Below, one piece after another: positions 10,952 through 21,330 of a DNA stretch of 64,000 bases. The DNA comes from Pestalotiopsis fici W106-1 (Eukaryota; Ascomycota; Sordariomycetes; Amphisphaeriales; Sporocadaceae). The notes below the pieces were generated by a model. That model did not search any database. It had not been told where the DNA came from and saw nothing but the letters and a program-made list of their open reading frames with translations. The DNA lies in NCBI RefSeq assembly GCF_000516985.1, contig NW_006917102.1:1148643-1212642 (forward strand). The letters are read 5' to 3'. Both the position numbers and the translations under genes were made by a program. How positions within the stretch are numbered: the stretch's first letter is position 1; every line of letters begins with the position of its first letter.

Positions 10952-13438
10952 CTATGCTTTGATGATATCTGCCGCAGTAGTGATGGCAGCAGCAGTCCTG
11001 GTAACAAAATCAGCAGCCGTTGAAAAGTTGCCCGCTTGCAAAGCCTCGGTGATTCCTGGAAAGGTCACAGCCGCATATCCTGTCATGGACCGTTAGCACT
11101 ACCACCAGTAACCTGGGATGGGGCGTGTTCATCGAGGCACTCACCTGTATCGGCACCTGGAGCAAATATGAGGTGCTTGAAAAACTCTCTGCCTGGGAGT
11201 CCACCTTGTGATACAAAACCCCGCTGAAAGTCTCTGTATTTGTGGTTGATGGCAGTGATTTGTGCGGCATCATTAGCGCTCAGAGCGTCGCCGACTTGCT
11301 GCTCCAGCTGCAGCGCACTCGACGCGAAGTCATCAATGGCGGCGCGGAGCGGATCCGTGTCCAAGGTTGTCAGCGTCTCGTTGATAGTGGCCTGGAGGTC
11401 GGCGTAGTAGGAATCCATCTGCACGGCATAGTTGGTCAAGTTGAATGGAATCACGTCGGCGTCTGCGAGATTGTACGCGAGCAGGGACATGAACTGCGTC
11501 ATGGACTTGTGGGCTAGGAAACCAGGGTCACCGAAATTCGTCATCCAATGGTATGAGTCGTAGTTGCTGTGATAGTGGTAAATGGGGTCTTGATCAAAGC
11601 CGCTGGCGCCAATATCAAGCTGCAGAAGAGAGGAGAAAAACCTTTGCGTCAGTTTGTAGTTCTCATGAGTATAATAGGACAAGGACTCACAGCTCCAATA
11701 CCCTTGTGAACAAAAGCAGTGTAATCGCTGCCACTGCCGAGTACGCCAATATTTCCCTGGAGGTCCCCGTACCAGACATCGTACATGGTCCGGTTTCCAT
11801 CCATCCAGACAATCTTCTTCATGGTGTCCTGCGTAACGTAGTGAAGTTCTGGACTAGCGTCGAAATAGACATGAGGTCCCGAGGCGCCAATATCCACATT
11901 CAAGTATGAGATGGCCGTGTCATTGAGCCAAGGAAGGTATTCTTCGACAAACTCGGTCGATCCGAGCAGACCGTACTCCTCGCCGTCCCACGATCCGAGC
12001 ACAATGTTGCGCTTGGGCTTCCAGCCCGTCTTGAGCAGTTCTCCAAAGGCCTTGGCCAGCTCGACAATGATGGCCGTTCCCGAGTTGGGATCTGCCGCGC
12101 CGCCCACGATCCAGGCGTCTCGGTGGTTGCCAATGACGATGGTTTCGTCGGCGTTGGTACCATTAATGATGCCAATGGCGTCCCACAGAGGAGTGATGGT
12201 CTCGTTCATGTAGTTGCCAAGGTTTAGCTGGACTCCGGGCGCCGGGCCAGTCGAGTACGAGACATTGAGAGCTCCGACCCAACCCGAGCGGTTGACTTGA
12301 GCACCATCTGTGCCAGCGCCGTTTAGAGCAGCCAGAATGGGCTGGGCATCCAACCAGGATATGGGGACGGAAGGAATATATGGCAACACAGCCGACCCAT
12401 CTGTCCTCGGCACACCCTCCTTGGACGGATAATCAGGAGTCGTGGGATCTCCGGGGTAAATGGAGAGGAATTCGACACTCCCGCGCTGCACCGATGTTGG
12501 GTTCCTCGCAGGGCCGTCGGGATATGCCGCGTAACCGTTGGCCTCGGTGATATCTCCGTCGTCTGCCGTGTCCGTGAACAGTACGACACCAATCATGCCG
12601 TGCTCCTGGGCGTTCTTGACCTTGAGGCCGCGAAAGGGGCCGCCGTAGCGCGAAATGGCAATCTTGCCTTCCAGAGGTACGCCGAGGGCTTCGAGACGGT
12701 CAAAGTCTGCTTGTTGTCCTCGACCAATGTAGACGTATTCTGCAGTCACGTTGCCACTGGCAGAATAGCCATTGAAAGTGGGAATCCTGTTGGGATAACT
12801 GGTTGTCTCGTCTGCCTCTAGCACGGCCTCTTCCAGTAATGGTTGAAACACGCTTCCATTGGCATACGTCAGGCTAAGAGACTTGTTGATGGGATAGTTG
12901 ATGAATACATCGTAGGAAATCACGGTAGAGTTGAGTCCACTTTCAGCCCATCGGTCTGCCGTCCATTGAGCCATGCTCAAATTGGTCCCGGCAAGGTGTG
13001 CGCCACTATACATACACAGTTAGTCATGGGGCAGTGAGATAATCTTCAACGAGTCAAACAATGCAGATTTTCCACTTGTCATATATGACGGTTGATTCGG
13101 AAAGCTACCTACTGACTGTGAATCCAAAATCTGTTAGCATTTTCTTTTCATTCAGAAAGACTTGGACTGCGATAATGTCCGCACTACGAGAACAGAAAAC
13201 ATGATGCTTTTTTCTTCTTCTCGAATTCGGAGACTCACGTATAATAATAAGACCACTCATCAAGCGTCGTGGTCGACACGGCACCAACAAGCGTCTCCTC
13301 TTCTGGGCTCAAGGGAGTCGGCAGACTGCTCTGGCGCTTGACATTATGAAGGTGGCTGATGTCGTGGCGCGCATGGAGACAAGCAGCGGCGCTTGTCGCA
13401 AGAAGCGCGACGGTGCCAAGATTCTGGAGACTATGCAT
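10952..13438 (-). CDS. Secreted M28 zinc peptidase, glutamate carboxypeptidase-like
   Basis: Probable extracellular metallo-exopeptidase of the GCPII/transferrin-receptor branch. The model is complement(join(10952..11079,11145..11619,11691..13005,13239..13438)), 705 aa; exon sums are in frame. I choose the ATG at 13438 (MHSLQNLG) because it starts a clean signal peptide ending in SAAAC; an ATG eight codons earlier (13462) would spoil it. A PA-like domain precedes the catalytic part. All expected zinc ligands are visible: H361, D372, the catalytic pair E409/E410 (WDGEEYG), D438 (NVDIG) and H522 (YHYHSNY). A helical TfR-like dimerisation domain forms the C-terminus. The first intron (13006-13238, 233 bp) is long; relatives often have one more residue in YYYTHG, so a small extra exon there cannot be excluded. 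Confidence 0.88.
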
Positions 13439-14666
13439 ACTGGCGATTGGTGGGTTGGTCAATTCAGATCATTCGCAGCATGGCAATGAGAATGAACAAA
13501 AGTTGCCGCAGAGGTCATGTGGGCCAAGGGAATGGACTGGTACTGGAGATTAAAAGCGTGTATATATTGGCAGGCGCAGTCACTCACTTCACAGAGAGAG
13601 ACTAGGTACCTCAACGTAATTGGTAATTGCGTAGTGTTGAGATTCCCGACTTGTCCTTGGCGATCGTCTTACCCAAAATCGACTACTCGGACACTTTCTG
13701 CCCCGGGGCGGGAGGGCAAGCGAGAGATGCCTGATGCTAAGAGAAAATATCAACATGACGTCTATCGGCAGGTGAGAAATCAATCGGGAAGGTGATGTGC
13801 GAAAAAGCTTCTCCAACGATCCTCGGATTCTTCGGCAGTGCAACGATGAACATGCATGAGGACGTCAATGAGAGCGAATCCAAGGGAGAGAATCTTCAAC
13901 AGGCTGCAGTGAGATTTACCTTGCAAGATTGAAATAACTCCAGTTCGGGCGACAATAACGTGATGCATCTCGCCCGATAGCCCTGCCTAGCTACTCCTCA
14001 CAGCGATGAGGGGAAACCCCAGAAAGGACGGCCGTGGGGGAAGCAATCCCCGCATGATTCATAATTCAATAGAACACAAGATTAAAAAGTAAGACGGAAC
14101 AATTTGCACGCATTCATTCTATATTCGCATTGCGGCTGTGTTCTTCTCATGTGGAGGAGCGCAACTGTGTATCATCACAAGTTGAGTTGTGTATAGTCAG
14201 CACATGGATCAATCAATCACTCACAAAAAGACGAAACAAGATACGAGCAGTAATCATGGCATGATGTGATTGGTCTTATTGATGAATTCCTACAACGGTT
14301 TGGTATATCAGATAGCTCTTCAGCACCTCTCTTTTGTAGATCAGAGATCAACTCAGACATCTTTCAATGCTTCCTCGACCAATACCGCCTTCACCATCGC
14401 CTTCACGATCCCCTTCACACATTGGCCCAGGAGAGACCATGGAAATTCTGCAGCATCTGGGCCAGATTCTGACACTCCTGGGCCAACTTCTGCGAGCGGA
14501 AGCAAAATCGAAGCTGGGATCTCCAGTCTTCTTCGAACCCTGAGCTGGAGCACCCACGTGGGTGATCCGATCCGTTCCCACTTCACCATGGCGGAGCTCC
14601 GGTTCCCCTTGGCCTTGACCTTTTTTTATATATATTTTTTTTATAAGAGAGATCTGTAGGATCAAC
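13439..14666. other. Gene-free interval
   Basis: Short overlapping frames only. No domain, repeat or RNA gene recognised. The right part should include the 3' UTR of the broken gene ending at 14667. Confidence 0.4.
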
Positions 14667-14996
14667 TCAGGCTTCCTCCAGCATGCTGTCGAATCGTTCG
14701 AAGCGGCGGCTGCGGTGAGAACGGAATGCGCCTCCGTTAAGGTCGTCCTGGCGGAACGCAACGCCCTTGGGCAGACCAGGGCGACAGACCAGCATGCGAT
14801 CCATGTGCATGACACCACCCGGACGCTGGATAGCAGCATCTGATTCTCTGGCATCTCCGTAAGTGACGAAGACGTAGCCCTTGTTGGGCATCTCGGGCGG
14901 GCCATCCTGCTGCTGGTATTCTTCGTAGCCATAAGCTACGTTGGCATCGGCCAGGTAGCCGTGGTGGTCGACAGGTGCCCCCAAAAGACCTGCTTC

Positions 14997-15090
14997 AAAG
15001 ATTACCAATGCCCTCGGCCCCGGTTCCCCCTTGAGGGGGGAGAGCCGTGGCCTAGAGTGGCAAAGGTTATAGGCCGTCAGCGGTGTTGTC
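14997..15090 (-). repeat. Introner-like repeat copy 2
   Basis: About 94 bp, related at about 80% identity by eye to the copy at 15326-15414, same orientation. It carries GACGGCCTAT, CCTTTGCCACTCTAGGC, a C-run/G-run hairpin and GAGGGCATTGGT. It lies wholly inside the intron 14990-15104, ending just before the acceptor GCAG. Confidence 0.7.
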
Positions 15091-15325
15091 GGATCATCAT
15101 CCACCAAGTCTGGCTGCCGACGTCCTTTCCCAGAAAACGTCTGCATCGGTATTTCTTCGGATGTACGCCTGATTCTTCTTGTAGGCGCCCTCTCCTCCAT
15201 GAGATTTGACCTTGTGGTTGTGGCTGTGGACATCCTTGAACTTGGGGCCAACGTCTGTGGTGCACTTGACGTTGGCACTGTCTCGGTAGTCGCAGTACCA
15301 ACGGACGTTGCCGTCATGCTTCTGT

Positions 15326-15414
15326 AAAGATCACCAATGCCCTCGGCCCGGCTCCCCACGAGGGGGAACCGGTGCCTAGAGTGGCAAAGGTCATAGGCCG
15401 TCCGCGATGTTGTC
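15326..15414 (-). repeat. Introner-like repeat copy 1
   Basis: About 89 bp, sister of 14997-15090. The centre can fold as CCGGTTCCCC / GGGGAGCCGG. It ends in ATCTTTACAG, directly before the KHDGNV reading frame, i.e. where a splice acceptor is expected. The left side lacks a donor in the right phase. Confidence 0.7.
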
Positions 15415-15540
15415 ATTCGCCATTTATCCAACACCGGTGCTTCCCACCAAAGTAAGTCTTGACTGGCATCATTCTGCCATCCATGGTGGTGGTGGCATTG
15501 CGGCTGAAGACGACAAGGTTGCCGTCGTTGCGGTGCTGGT

Positions 15541-15583
15541 TTTTTTTCTTTTAGATTTTTTTTTNTTTTTTTTTTTTTTTTTT
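15541..15583. other. Poly-T tract with ambiguous base (probable assembly gap)
   Basis: A long T run (poly-A on the coding strand) is interrupted by a single N at 15565. It falls exactly where the frame of the surrounding gene changes without a splice donor, so sequence is probably missing or miscounted here. Confidence 0.75.
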
Positions 15584-16036
15584 GCATCAATATCTTGGTA
15601 GCATCCGGTTTTCTTGGACCGGATGCCATGACCACAACGTCCTTCAGGCTGGCGATGGCGCAAATCGAGTATCGGCGGTTGGTGGAGACGCAATTCTCCT
15701 CGTTGACTTTTTGGGCAGCCGGCACCGGGAGGGACTCGGAGGGGGAGGTGTAGCTGGCCGAAGCTTCCGGGCCGGTACCCGGAGCTGGCGCATCCCCCTT
15801 TTTGCCTTGTCACTCCAAATTCGACCTAAACTCGAATGTCGTCGAACCGCTGAAAACAGTTTGAATCAATCCATCAAGTATACACGGTACCTCACCACAG
15901 CCAGCGACTTGTGAAGATGAGGTTGGGTTTTTTTCTTGGATGGCAGTGTAGAAACCTTGGCCTGTACTGTAGCCATGAATCAGCTGGTGTCGTCTTCAAC
16001 ATGGGAAAAGCTCCACTTACGATTCAAAGAAAACAT

Positions 16037-16727
16037 GTTCTGATGCTGCCCCGAAGGACTGGTTGTGAGAGATGTCGAAGATTGATTGATGTGGATGGAT
16101 GTATAGTGAATGAAAATCCAAGGACTTTGGGATCGAGCGGGGCTTTGCCGACCACTACTCTATGATCGAGAGAGTGTCTACTCTGTCCATGCCTAAAAGT
16201 GAAGGAGAAGGCCACCCGCTCGTTCGAGCATCCAACAAATGAGAACTTGATTCAGCGGTGCGCAGGATGAAAATGTTGAGTGGCTTTCGACCCATCTGCT
16301 TGATGACTAAAGCTAGAGATTTCAAGCCTCGAGAGACGGAATGTGAGAAGAGGGGAAGTGAACCTTGTCGAATGCTTCTGCAGCATCATGCGCGAAGTCG
16401 TAAGCATTGCAAGAAGTTCACAAGCAGGCGACCGATGCCAATTCGAAATCAGATCATGGAAAACTGCACAAGCGCATCGAAAGCGGTAGGCTCTTGCGTG
16501 TATGGCACTTTGAATCTGTATACTGCATTGGCAGAACTCTCGGGGGTCGACATCGCGGTGTAGGTTCGGAGACTCTGGTTGTAAAGTGACTAGACTGCAT
16601 ACTCTAGACACGGTGGCTAGCATGACGCACAACGGGCCATCTTGAAAGGCTCGGTTCGGGTTGACGCGTGTGGTAGAGTTTCGACAGCGGCAACTTTGAG
16701 GTGTAGATGGAAACCAGTCAATGGCTA
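16037..16727. other. Gene-free interval
   Basis: Promoter side of the broken gene. Nothing recognised beyond short chance frames. Confidence 0.4.
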
Positions 16728-17102
16728 TCAGTCATGCGTCCTGGCAAAGTCAATGTTAGCAACCAGAAGGAATCTCAGTAGGGCTTTATTGGTCTAGACT
16801 TACCTTTTGATGTCGTCTCTACTTGCCTTGAAGGTTGTACTAATTCTGTCGAAACGCACGGGTTGTGTCCATGTTACGTACGGGACTATCATGGTAGCTG
16901 GCGATAATCGTGTACTCGCATAATGTTGTCGTGGGTCTGTGGCATTTGTTCTGGAAGTGTCCTCGCGAGCATTGAGGTCAGCACAAGTTTTCCTTGATAC
17001 TTCATACCTGTTGAAAACAAAGCTCAAAAGGTTTAGCCATACCACGAAAGCGACGATAATTGGCATTTCGGGTGTGATGGCACGTCTGTAGACCAGGCTC
17101 AT
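16728..17102 (-). CDS. Possible small single-pass membrane protein (103 aa)
   Basis: Unrecognised. The model is complement(join(16728..16740,16804..17102)). Support is the splice evidence: the open frame from the ATG at 17102 ends in DDIK followed by the donor GTAAGT, and the acceptor TTTGCCAG lies just after a textbook branch site GCTAAC. Splicing gives a frame that stops four residues on (RTHD). One hydrophobic stretch, PIIVAFVVWLNLLSFVF, near residues 13-30 looks like a signal anchor. The remainder is polar. It has no recognised domain, could have further upstream exons, and could still be chance. Confidence 0.4.
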
Positions 17103-17319
17103 AACTGTGTCTCAGATCACACCAGAATGGATTTCGCAAGCTGTGTTGAAAACAATTGCTGACAGTCTATTCATCTTGTACAGCTCCCCCAAGGGCTTTC
17201 TTCTATCTCCATGGAGCACCGAAACACTCAGAGCCATACCCATCGACTGAGGGATCGACTTGTAGCTCAAGAAGGAAGACCCAAAGGAATGAGAAGGTTT
17301 CGTTCTGGCACCTCAGTGC

Positions 17320-17575
17320 TCAATCTTCCAAGTAATCAAAGTCCTGTAAGAATGTCTGTCAGCATATCGATCCGAGACGGGAAAACAAGAAAAGATCGCA
17401 CAAGCCTGTTCTGGTTTCCTCGAGAAAAAACCATTTCGCTCGAAGCAAATACTCCAGCTTCATTCATATGCTTGCCGTATGCAGCTCCCGCTGCCAAACT
17501 GATGAGCCATGTACCAAATGTTGCATGGAGTTGCGAGTGTCGAAGCAGAAGAATGCGCTGAGAGAGTCCTTCCAT
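17320..17575 (-). CDS. Possible small protein (65 aa), two exons
   Basis: Unrecognised. The model is complement(join(17320..17343,17402..17575)). The exon beginning MEGLSQRILLLRH contains a short hydrophobic run WLISLAAGAAYG. The proposed intron has a weak donor (GTGCGA) but a good GCTGAC branch site and TTACAG acceptor, and joins in frame to DFDYLED then stop. Coding status is uncertain; offered because the acidic end and branch site are unlikely together by chance. Confidence 0.27.
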
Positions 17576-17748
17576 GCGAACCCAGTGCTACCAGCAATGG
17601 TATGAATAGTCTCCGAGACTCGCAAGCTGGCCCCCTATTGACCATGCGAGGATCCCCCAGCTCTATGAGTATGAGCATGAAGCTGGAGCAAAACTGGCAA
17701 TGATCCTGAACTCAAAAGTCTTTTTGCTTTCTGCTCATGTTTTCTCAT

Positions 17749-18822
17749 CTACACAGAGTTTCTGCGAGTCTTGCGAAGTCTGGCGGCTTTGCGAGCCTTG
17801 CGGTCAGGCATCTCCTGCTGGAAGGTTGTGTAACAGTTGTTACACTGGGCAAAGAACATGACCTTGTTCTTGTAGACCTCCTTCTCGATGCGGTCGAGCA
17901 GGTGGCGGTAAGCGGGATTGAGACCAAAGTCTCGCTCCATGATACCAGCAGGGTAATGAGCAGGCGAGTGCTCATAGTCGAGGTTATCCTGGCAGACCTC
18001 GGCAGACATGTCGCGCAGCTCAGTCAGAGCCTCGAGAATGGACTCGCAGCGGGCCAGGATTTGTGGAGTTAGACGTCTTCCGAGCATTTGATAGGTACGA
18101 TCAAAGATTCTTGATTCGTACAGCTCGCGTTCAATACGTGCAACCTATGCAGCGTATGCGGCAGCCTCCTCGGGATCTTGAGCGTTCTCATACTCGACAC
18201 TTTGCTCCTCGTCTTCATCAGATCCAAGCGAGCTATCAGAGTGGATCAGATCACCAACCGAGAGCTCAAGAATTGAGGGCCGGTGCTGAACCACATCCTC
18301 CTCCTCATCCACCGAGAGGGTGCTGCCGAGAGAATCAGTGTCATTGAGAGTTGCGTCAGGCGACGCGGCGGTGACCAGAGTTCTGGCTGGTGAACCTCGC
18401 GGACTGCCTGAGATCTGCAATAAATGAATGAATGATTAGTTGGCCGATAACGAAACCATCAAAAGAAAAGAAAACAAGCTGAAAATAAAATAAAAAGAAG
18501 AGGAACCGAAATAAATGAATGAAGAGTTGTGAAAAGAAAAAGGTGGGCGACATGAGGTGGAGGGGTAACTTACAGCATCGAACCTCTGGATAATTGTAGT
18601 AGTGGTGACGGTGATGCCGCCAAACAAGTGAGGGCGACGAGAACCGCGCTCAGAGTCATCATCCGGCTCGCGTTCTTCACGAATGCTGGCCAATTGACCA
18701 TCGGCGGATGAGACATCTCTCTGAGTAAGACGCTGTCCGTGGGCGCGGAAAGTCTGGTCAATGCTTTCGTCCGATCGCAAGCGATGACGGGACGAAAACC
18801 AGCGGCGTATACCCAGAGGCAT
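17749..18822 (-). CDS. Unrecognised acidic protein; frame interrupted by in-frame TAG
   Basis: The model is complement(join(17749..18414,18574..18822)); the intron has GTAAGT and TTGCAG. Exon 1 (83 codons) starts MPLGIRRWFSSRHRL, basic then polar. Exon 2 reads through an Asp/Glu/Ser-rich stretch (VDEEEDVVQH, LGSDEDEEQS) to AAAYAA, then TAG at 18145-18147, then continues in the same frame for 131 protein-like codons starting VARIERELYESRIFDRTYQ. A CxxC pair (FFAQCNNCYTTF) and a basic tail ending RKTRRNSV follow. Taken literally the product is 172 aa; without the stop it would be 304. CAG to TAG is the simplest mutation. A 54-bp in-frame intron ending exactly at TAG (weak donor GTCGAG) is possible. 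Function unknown. Confidence 0.6.
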
Positions 18823-19920
18823 GATGGGCGGTACTGAAAGATGATGGGAAGTCTGAGCAAGAGAGAATGTGATGGGTTCAGTGATGGTGTTTGCCTCTGT
18901 GAGGATGGACAATGCCTGTGAGCAACGCCAGTGAAATTTTCACCAATGGATGGCAACAGGTGGATGGAAACGGTGAGGGTGGATCAGGCGAACGCTCGCC
19001 GATCAAGGTGTGATGCTAGGTTGACTCGGACGAATGTTCGTCGATGAGTATGTGGTGAAGGAATGGCCTGGGTATGTGTGTGATGATGGAATGGCACATG
19101 CAAATATGCGCCGTTGGAAGTGGGAGAATGGAAAAATCAAGAGAAGTGGTGATCAAGGGAGATGCAATATTGATCTAGCCCAGATGAATGAATGTTCATC
19201 AATGAACGGCTGGGTGATGGCCATGCACAAGACAAAATAATGGTGATTGTGGGATGAGGGGCAGGATTGAACGATTGTTCGTCAATGAATGTGCGGCAAG
19301 GAATTAGCCAAGGTGAACAAACGCCGGTGAAGAGTTTTCCAGGCAACAATCGAAATTGCTGGCAAAGCGAATCTGGATAGTAAGTGGTGGGGGTCGAAGC
19401 GCAGCTGCATGAAGCTTGACGCGTGAAGCTGAATATGTCAAGCTGGACGCGTAGATGTTGCTTTGTGATCTTGGGTTGGCTCCGACGAAAGCTGATGGAC
19501 GGATCTGTGATGGTGTTTGCGTCTTTGCGCGGATGGTCGCCGCCAAAGACTTTTTGGGGAGTCAAGTAAGAACGATGTCAAGAAGAATCTGCGCTGGCCT
19601 GGGACAGACGTTTGCAGATGGAATGATGATAGTGATGGGCTCGGACAAGTCTCCGTAGGATGTTCGATGATGAAGATGTGTCTGAGTGACAAGCAAATCT
19701 GACTTGGAAGAGGATTGAGCTCGTGGGTTGTCTGCAGAAGCAGAGATGCCAGAAGATGAGTGCGTGAAGTATGACGGGTGATTACAGAGGCGCCGAGATG
19801 GTGAGGATGGAGTATGCAGATGGAATGTGCAAGTGAATGTTTGAAGATGGCAGAGTATGTGAAGAGGGATGTTTGACAAAGCAGTAGGGACTTGAGCAGC
19901 TGAAACTATCTACGAGAGCT
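18823..19920. repeat. Upstream region with hairpin-bearing repeat units and a partial duplication
   Basis: Five related units (about 18933, 18988, 19024, 19183, 19268) each hold a short inverted repeat of different sequence followed by a CAATGAATG-like tail. Stems include GTGAAA/TTTCAC, GGCGA/TCGCC, GACGAA/TTCGTC, GATGAA/TTCATC and ACGA/TCGT. A second similarity, GTGATGGTGTTTGC plus GGATGG, occurs at about 18880 and 19509, pointing to a local duplication of roughly 0.6 kb. No gene is supported here. Confidence 0.5.
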
Positions 19921-21330
19921 CCAGGTAAGCGGGCGCGGGGAAGGAATTTTTTTTTTTTTTTTAGAATGGCGGGTGCCGCTGATTGTCGTGCCCGCCGCGT
20001 TTGTCTTTGCCGTGAGCTCAAACGACTTGGGGGTTGTTGTGGTTGGCGAGGGCGCGGTCCAGGTAAATGGGCGCGGCCAAAGAAAGAATGAGAAGATGCT
20101 GGCAAGCACAGATGATTATGTCAACTAGCAAGGGCCCGGTCCAGGTAAACGGATGCGGCCAAAGAGAGAATGAGAAGATGCTGGTGAGCACAGATGTTCA
20201 ATTCAACTGAAAAGGGCGCGTTCAAGGTAAACGGGCGCGGCCAAAGAAAGAACAAGAAGATATTGGCAAGCACATATGTATAATTCAAATGGATATCGCA
20301 CGTTCAAGGTAGGCGGGCGCGGGCACAGAAGGAACAGAAATAAATAGATATTGGCGAGTACAGCTGAATATGATAATTGGAAGGGACACAGTTCAGGTAA
20401 GCGGACGCGACCAAGAACAGAACAGAAACAAATGCTGGCGAGTACCGTTGAATATCATAGCTGGCAAGGACGCATTCAAGGTAGGCGGACACGGGCAAAG
20501 AACAAACAGATATTGAAAATATTAGCGAGTGCAGCTCAATATTGTATTTGGCAACGGCACAGTTCAGGTAAGCGGGCGCGGTCAAGGAAAGAACAAAAAA
20601 CAAATGCTGGCGAGTACGGCTAGATATAATAGCTGGTAAAGGCTCGTTCAAGGTAGGCGGGCACGGGCAAAGAAAGAACAGATATTAAAAATATTCATAA
20701 GTCTAGCTGAATATTGTATTTGGCAGGGGCGCAGTCTAGGTAAGCGGACGCGGCCAAGGACATGAAGTAGAAGAAGAACATTAGGAAGCTGTCGAGTACG
20801 GCACATCATTGTGAATGGCAACGATTCAGGTAAGCGGGCGCGGGCACAAGCAAAAGAGGAAGCATGAAGATGAAGAAGGAGCAGAAGCTTGTCAGTATCA
20901 CATATTTGTATAACGGGCAGGAGGCGTTCCGGGTAAGCGGACGCGGGCAAGAGAGAAACCAGAGAAGCTGGTGAGAACAACTACTGATTGTAAATGGCAA
21001 GTACACGTTCAAGGTAGCCGCGTGCGGCCAAGGAAGAGAAGAAGGACAAGGCCAAGCTGGCGAGTATGGCTAGATATTACAAGTGCCAAGGGCGCATTTC
21101 AGGTATTCGGGCACGGGCAAAGGCAAATCAAGAATATGAAGCATATGAGAACGACATGATATTACATCTGGTAAGCACAAGCGTTCCGGGTAGGCGGGCG
21201 CGGCGAAGGCCGAGATTTAAAAAAGCTGGCGAGTACGTCTAGGTGATGGCAGGGGCGCATTCGAGGTAAGCGGGCGCGGTCAGAGGTAGGGAAAATATCG
21301 AGAAGAAGCTGGCGAGTATGACTGGTCGTT
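19921..21330. repeat. Degenerate minisatellite array, ~80-100 bp units
   Basis: About 16 diverged units, each opening with a CAGGTAAGCGGGCGCGG-like box. Unit starts are near 19921, 20059, 20143, 20223, 20307, 20394, 20478, 20566, 20650, 20738, 20828, 20931, 21011, 21102, 21188 and 21263. After the box come an A-rich AAAGAAAGAACA stretch and a GCTGGCGAGTAC-like motif. Long minus-strand frames here are by-products of units whose length is near 84 bp and are not counted as genes. Confidence 0.85.
20307..20827. repeat. Higher-order dimeric repeat, ~172-bp period
   Basis: Within the array, units alternate between type A (box CAAGGTAGGCGG, 87-88 bp: 20307, 20478, 20650) and type B (box CAGGTAAGCGG, 84-90 bp: 20394, 20566, 20738). 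A-to-A spacing is 171 and 172; B-to-B is 172 and 172. So a dimer was copied as a unit after the monomers had diverged. Confidence 0.75.

Larger units (their letters stand above)
14667..16036 (-). pseudogene. Broken or misassembled RRM-like protein gene
   Basis: I do not recognise the gene. Protein-like pieces lie in order on the minus strand: a short MFSLN exon (16036-16021), a segment around 15780-15595 containing SYTSPSESLPVPAAQKVNEE, an exon at 15535-15437 (HRNDGNLVVFSRN... FGGKH), one at 15321-15105 (KHDGNVRWYCDYRDS...), and a last one at 14989-14667. The last contains KGYVFVTY, close to an RNP1 motif of RRM domains, and ends HRSRRFERFDSMLEEA. The joint between the last two is a clean GT-AG intron (14990-15104). 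The joint before KHDGNV has no phase-correct donor, and the joint before HRNDG is a poly-A tract containing an N (15565) with no donor. So either the gene has decayed or the assembly is damaged. RNA binding is only suggested by the RNP1-like octamer. Confidence 0.5.

Noticed and set aside
13105..13290. Extra exon within the first intron of the M28 peptidase
   Set aside because: Fragments such as FLNEKKMLTDFGF look coded, but no pair of splice sites inserts them in frame without a stop.
15790..15830. In-frame TGA before the PAPGTGPEAS segment
   Set aside because: An alternative acceptor ending GTGACAAG skips this TGA and joins in frame, so it is not evidence of a premature stop.
20304..20980. 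Minus-strand frames with a repeated ARARLPE-like peptide
   Set aside because: They arise because repeat units are close to 84 bp; frames break between units and no splice sites or start context support coding.
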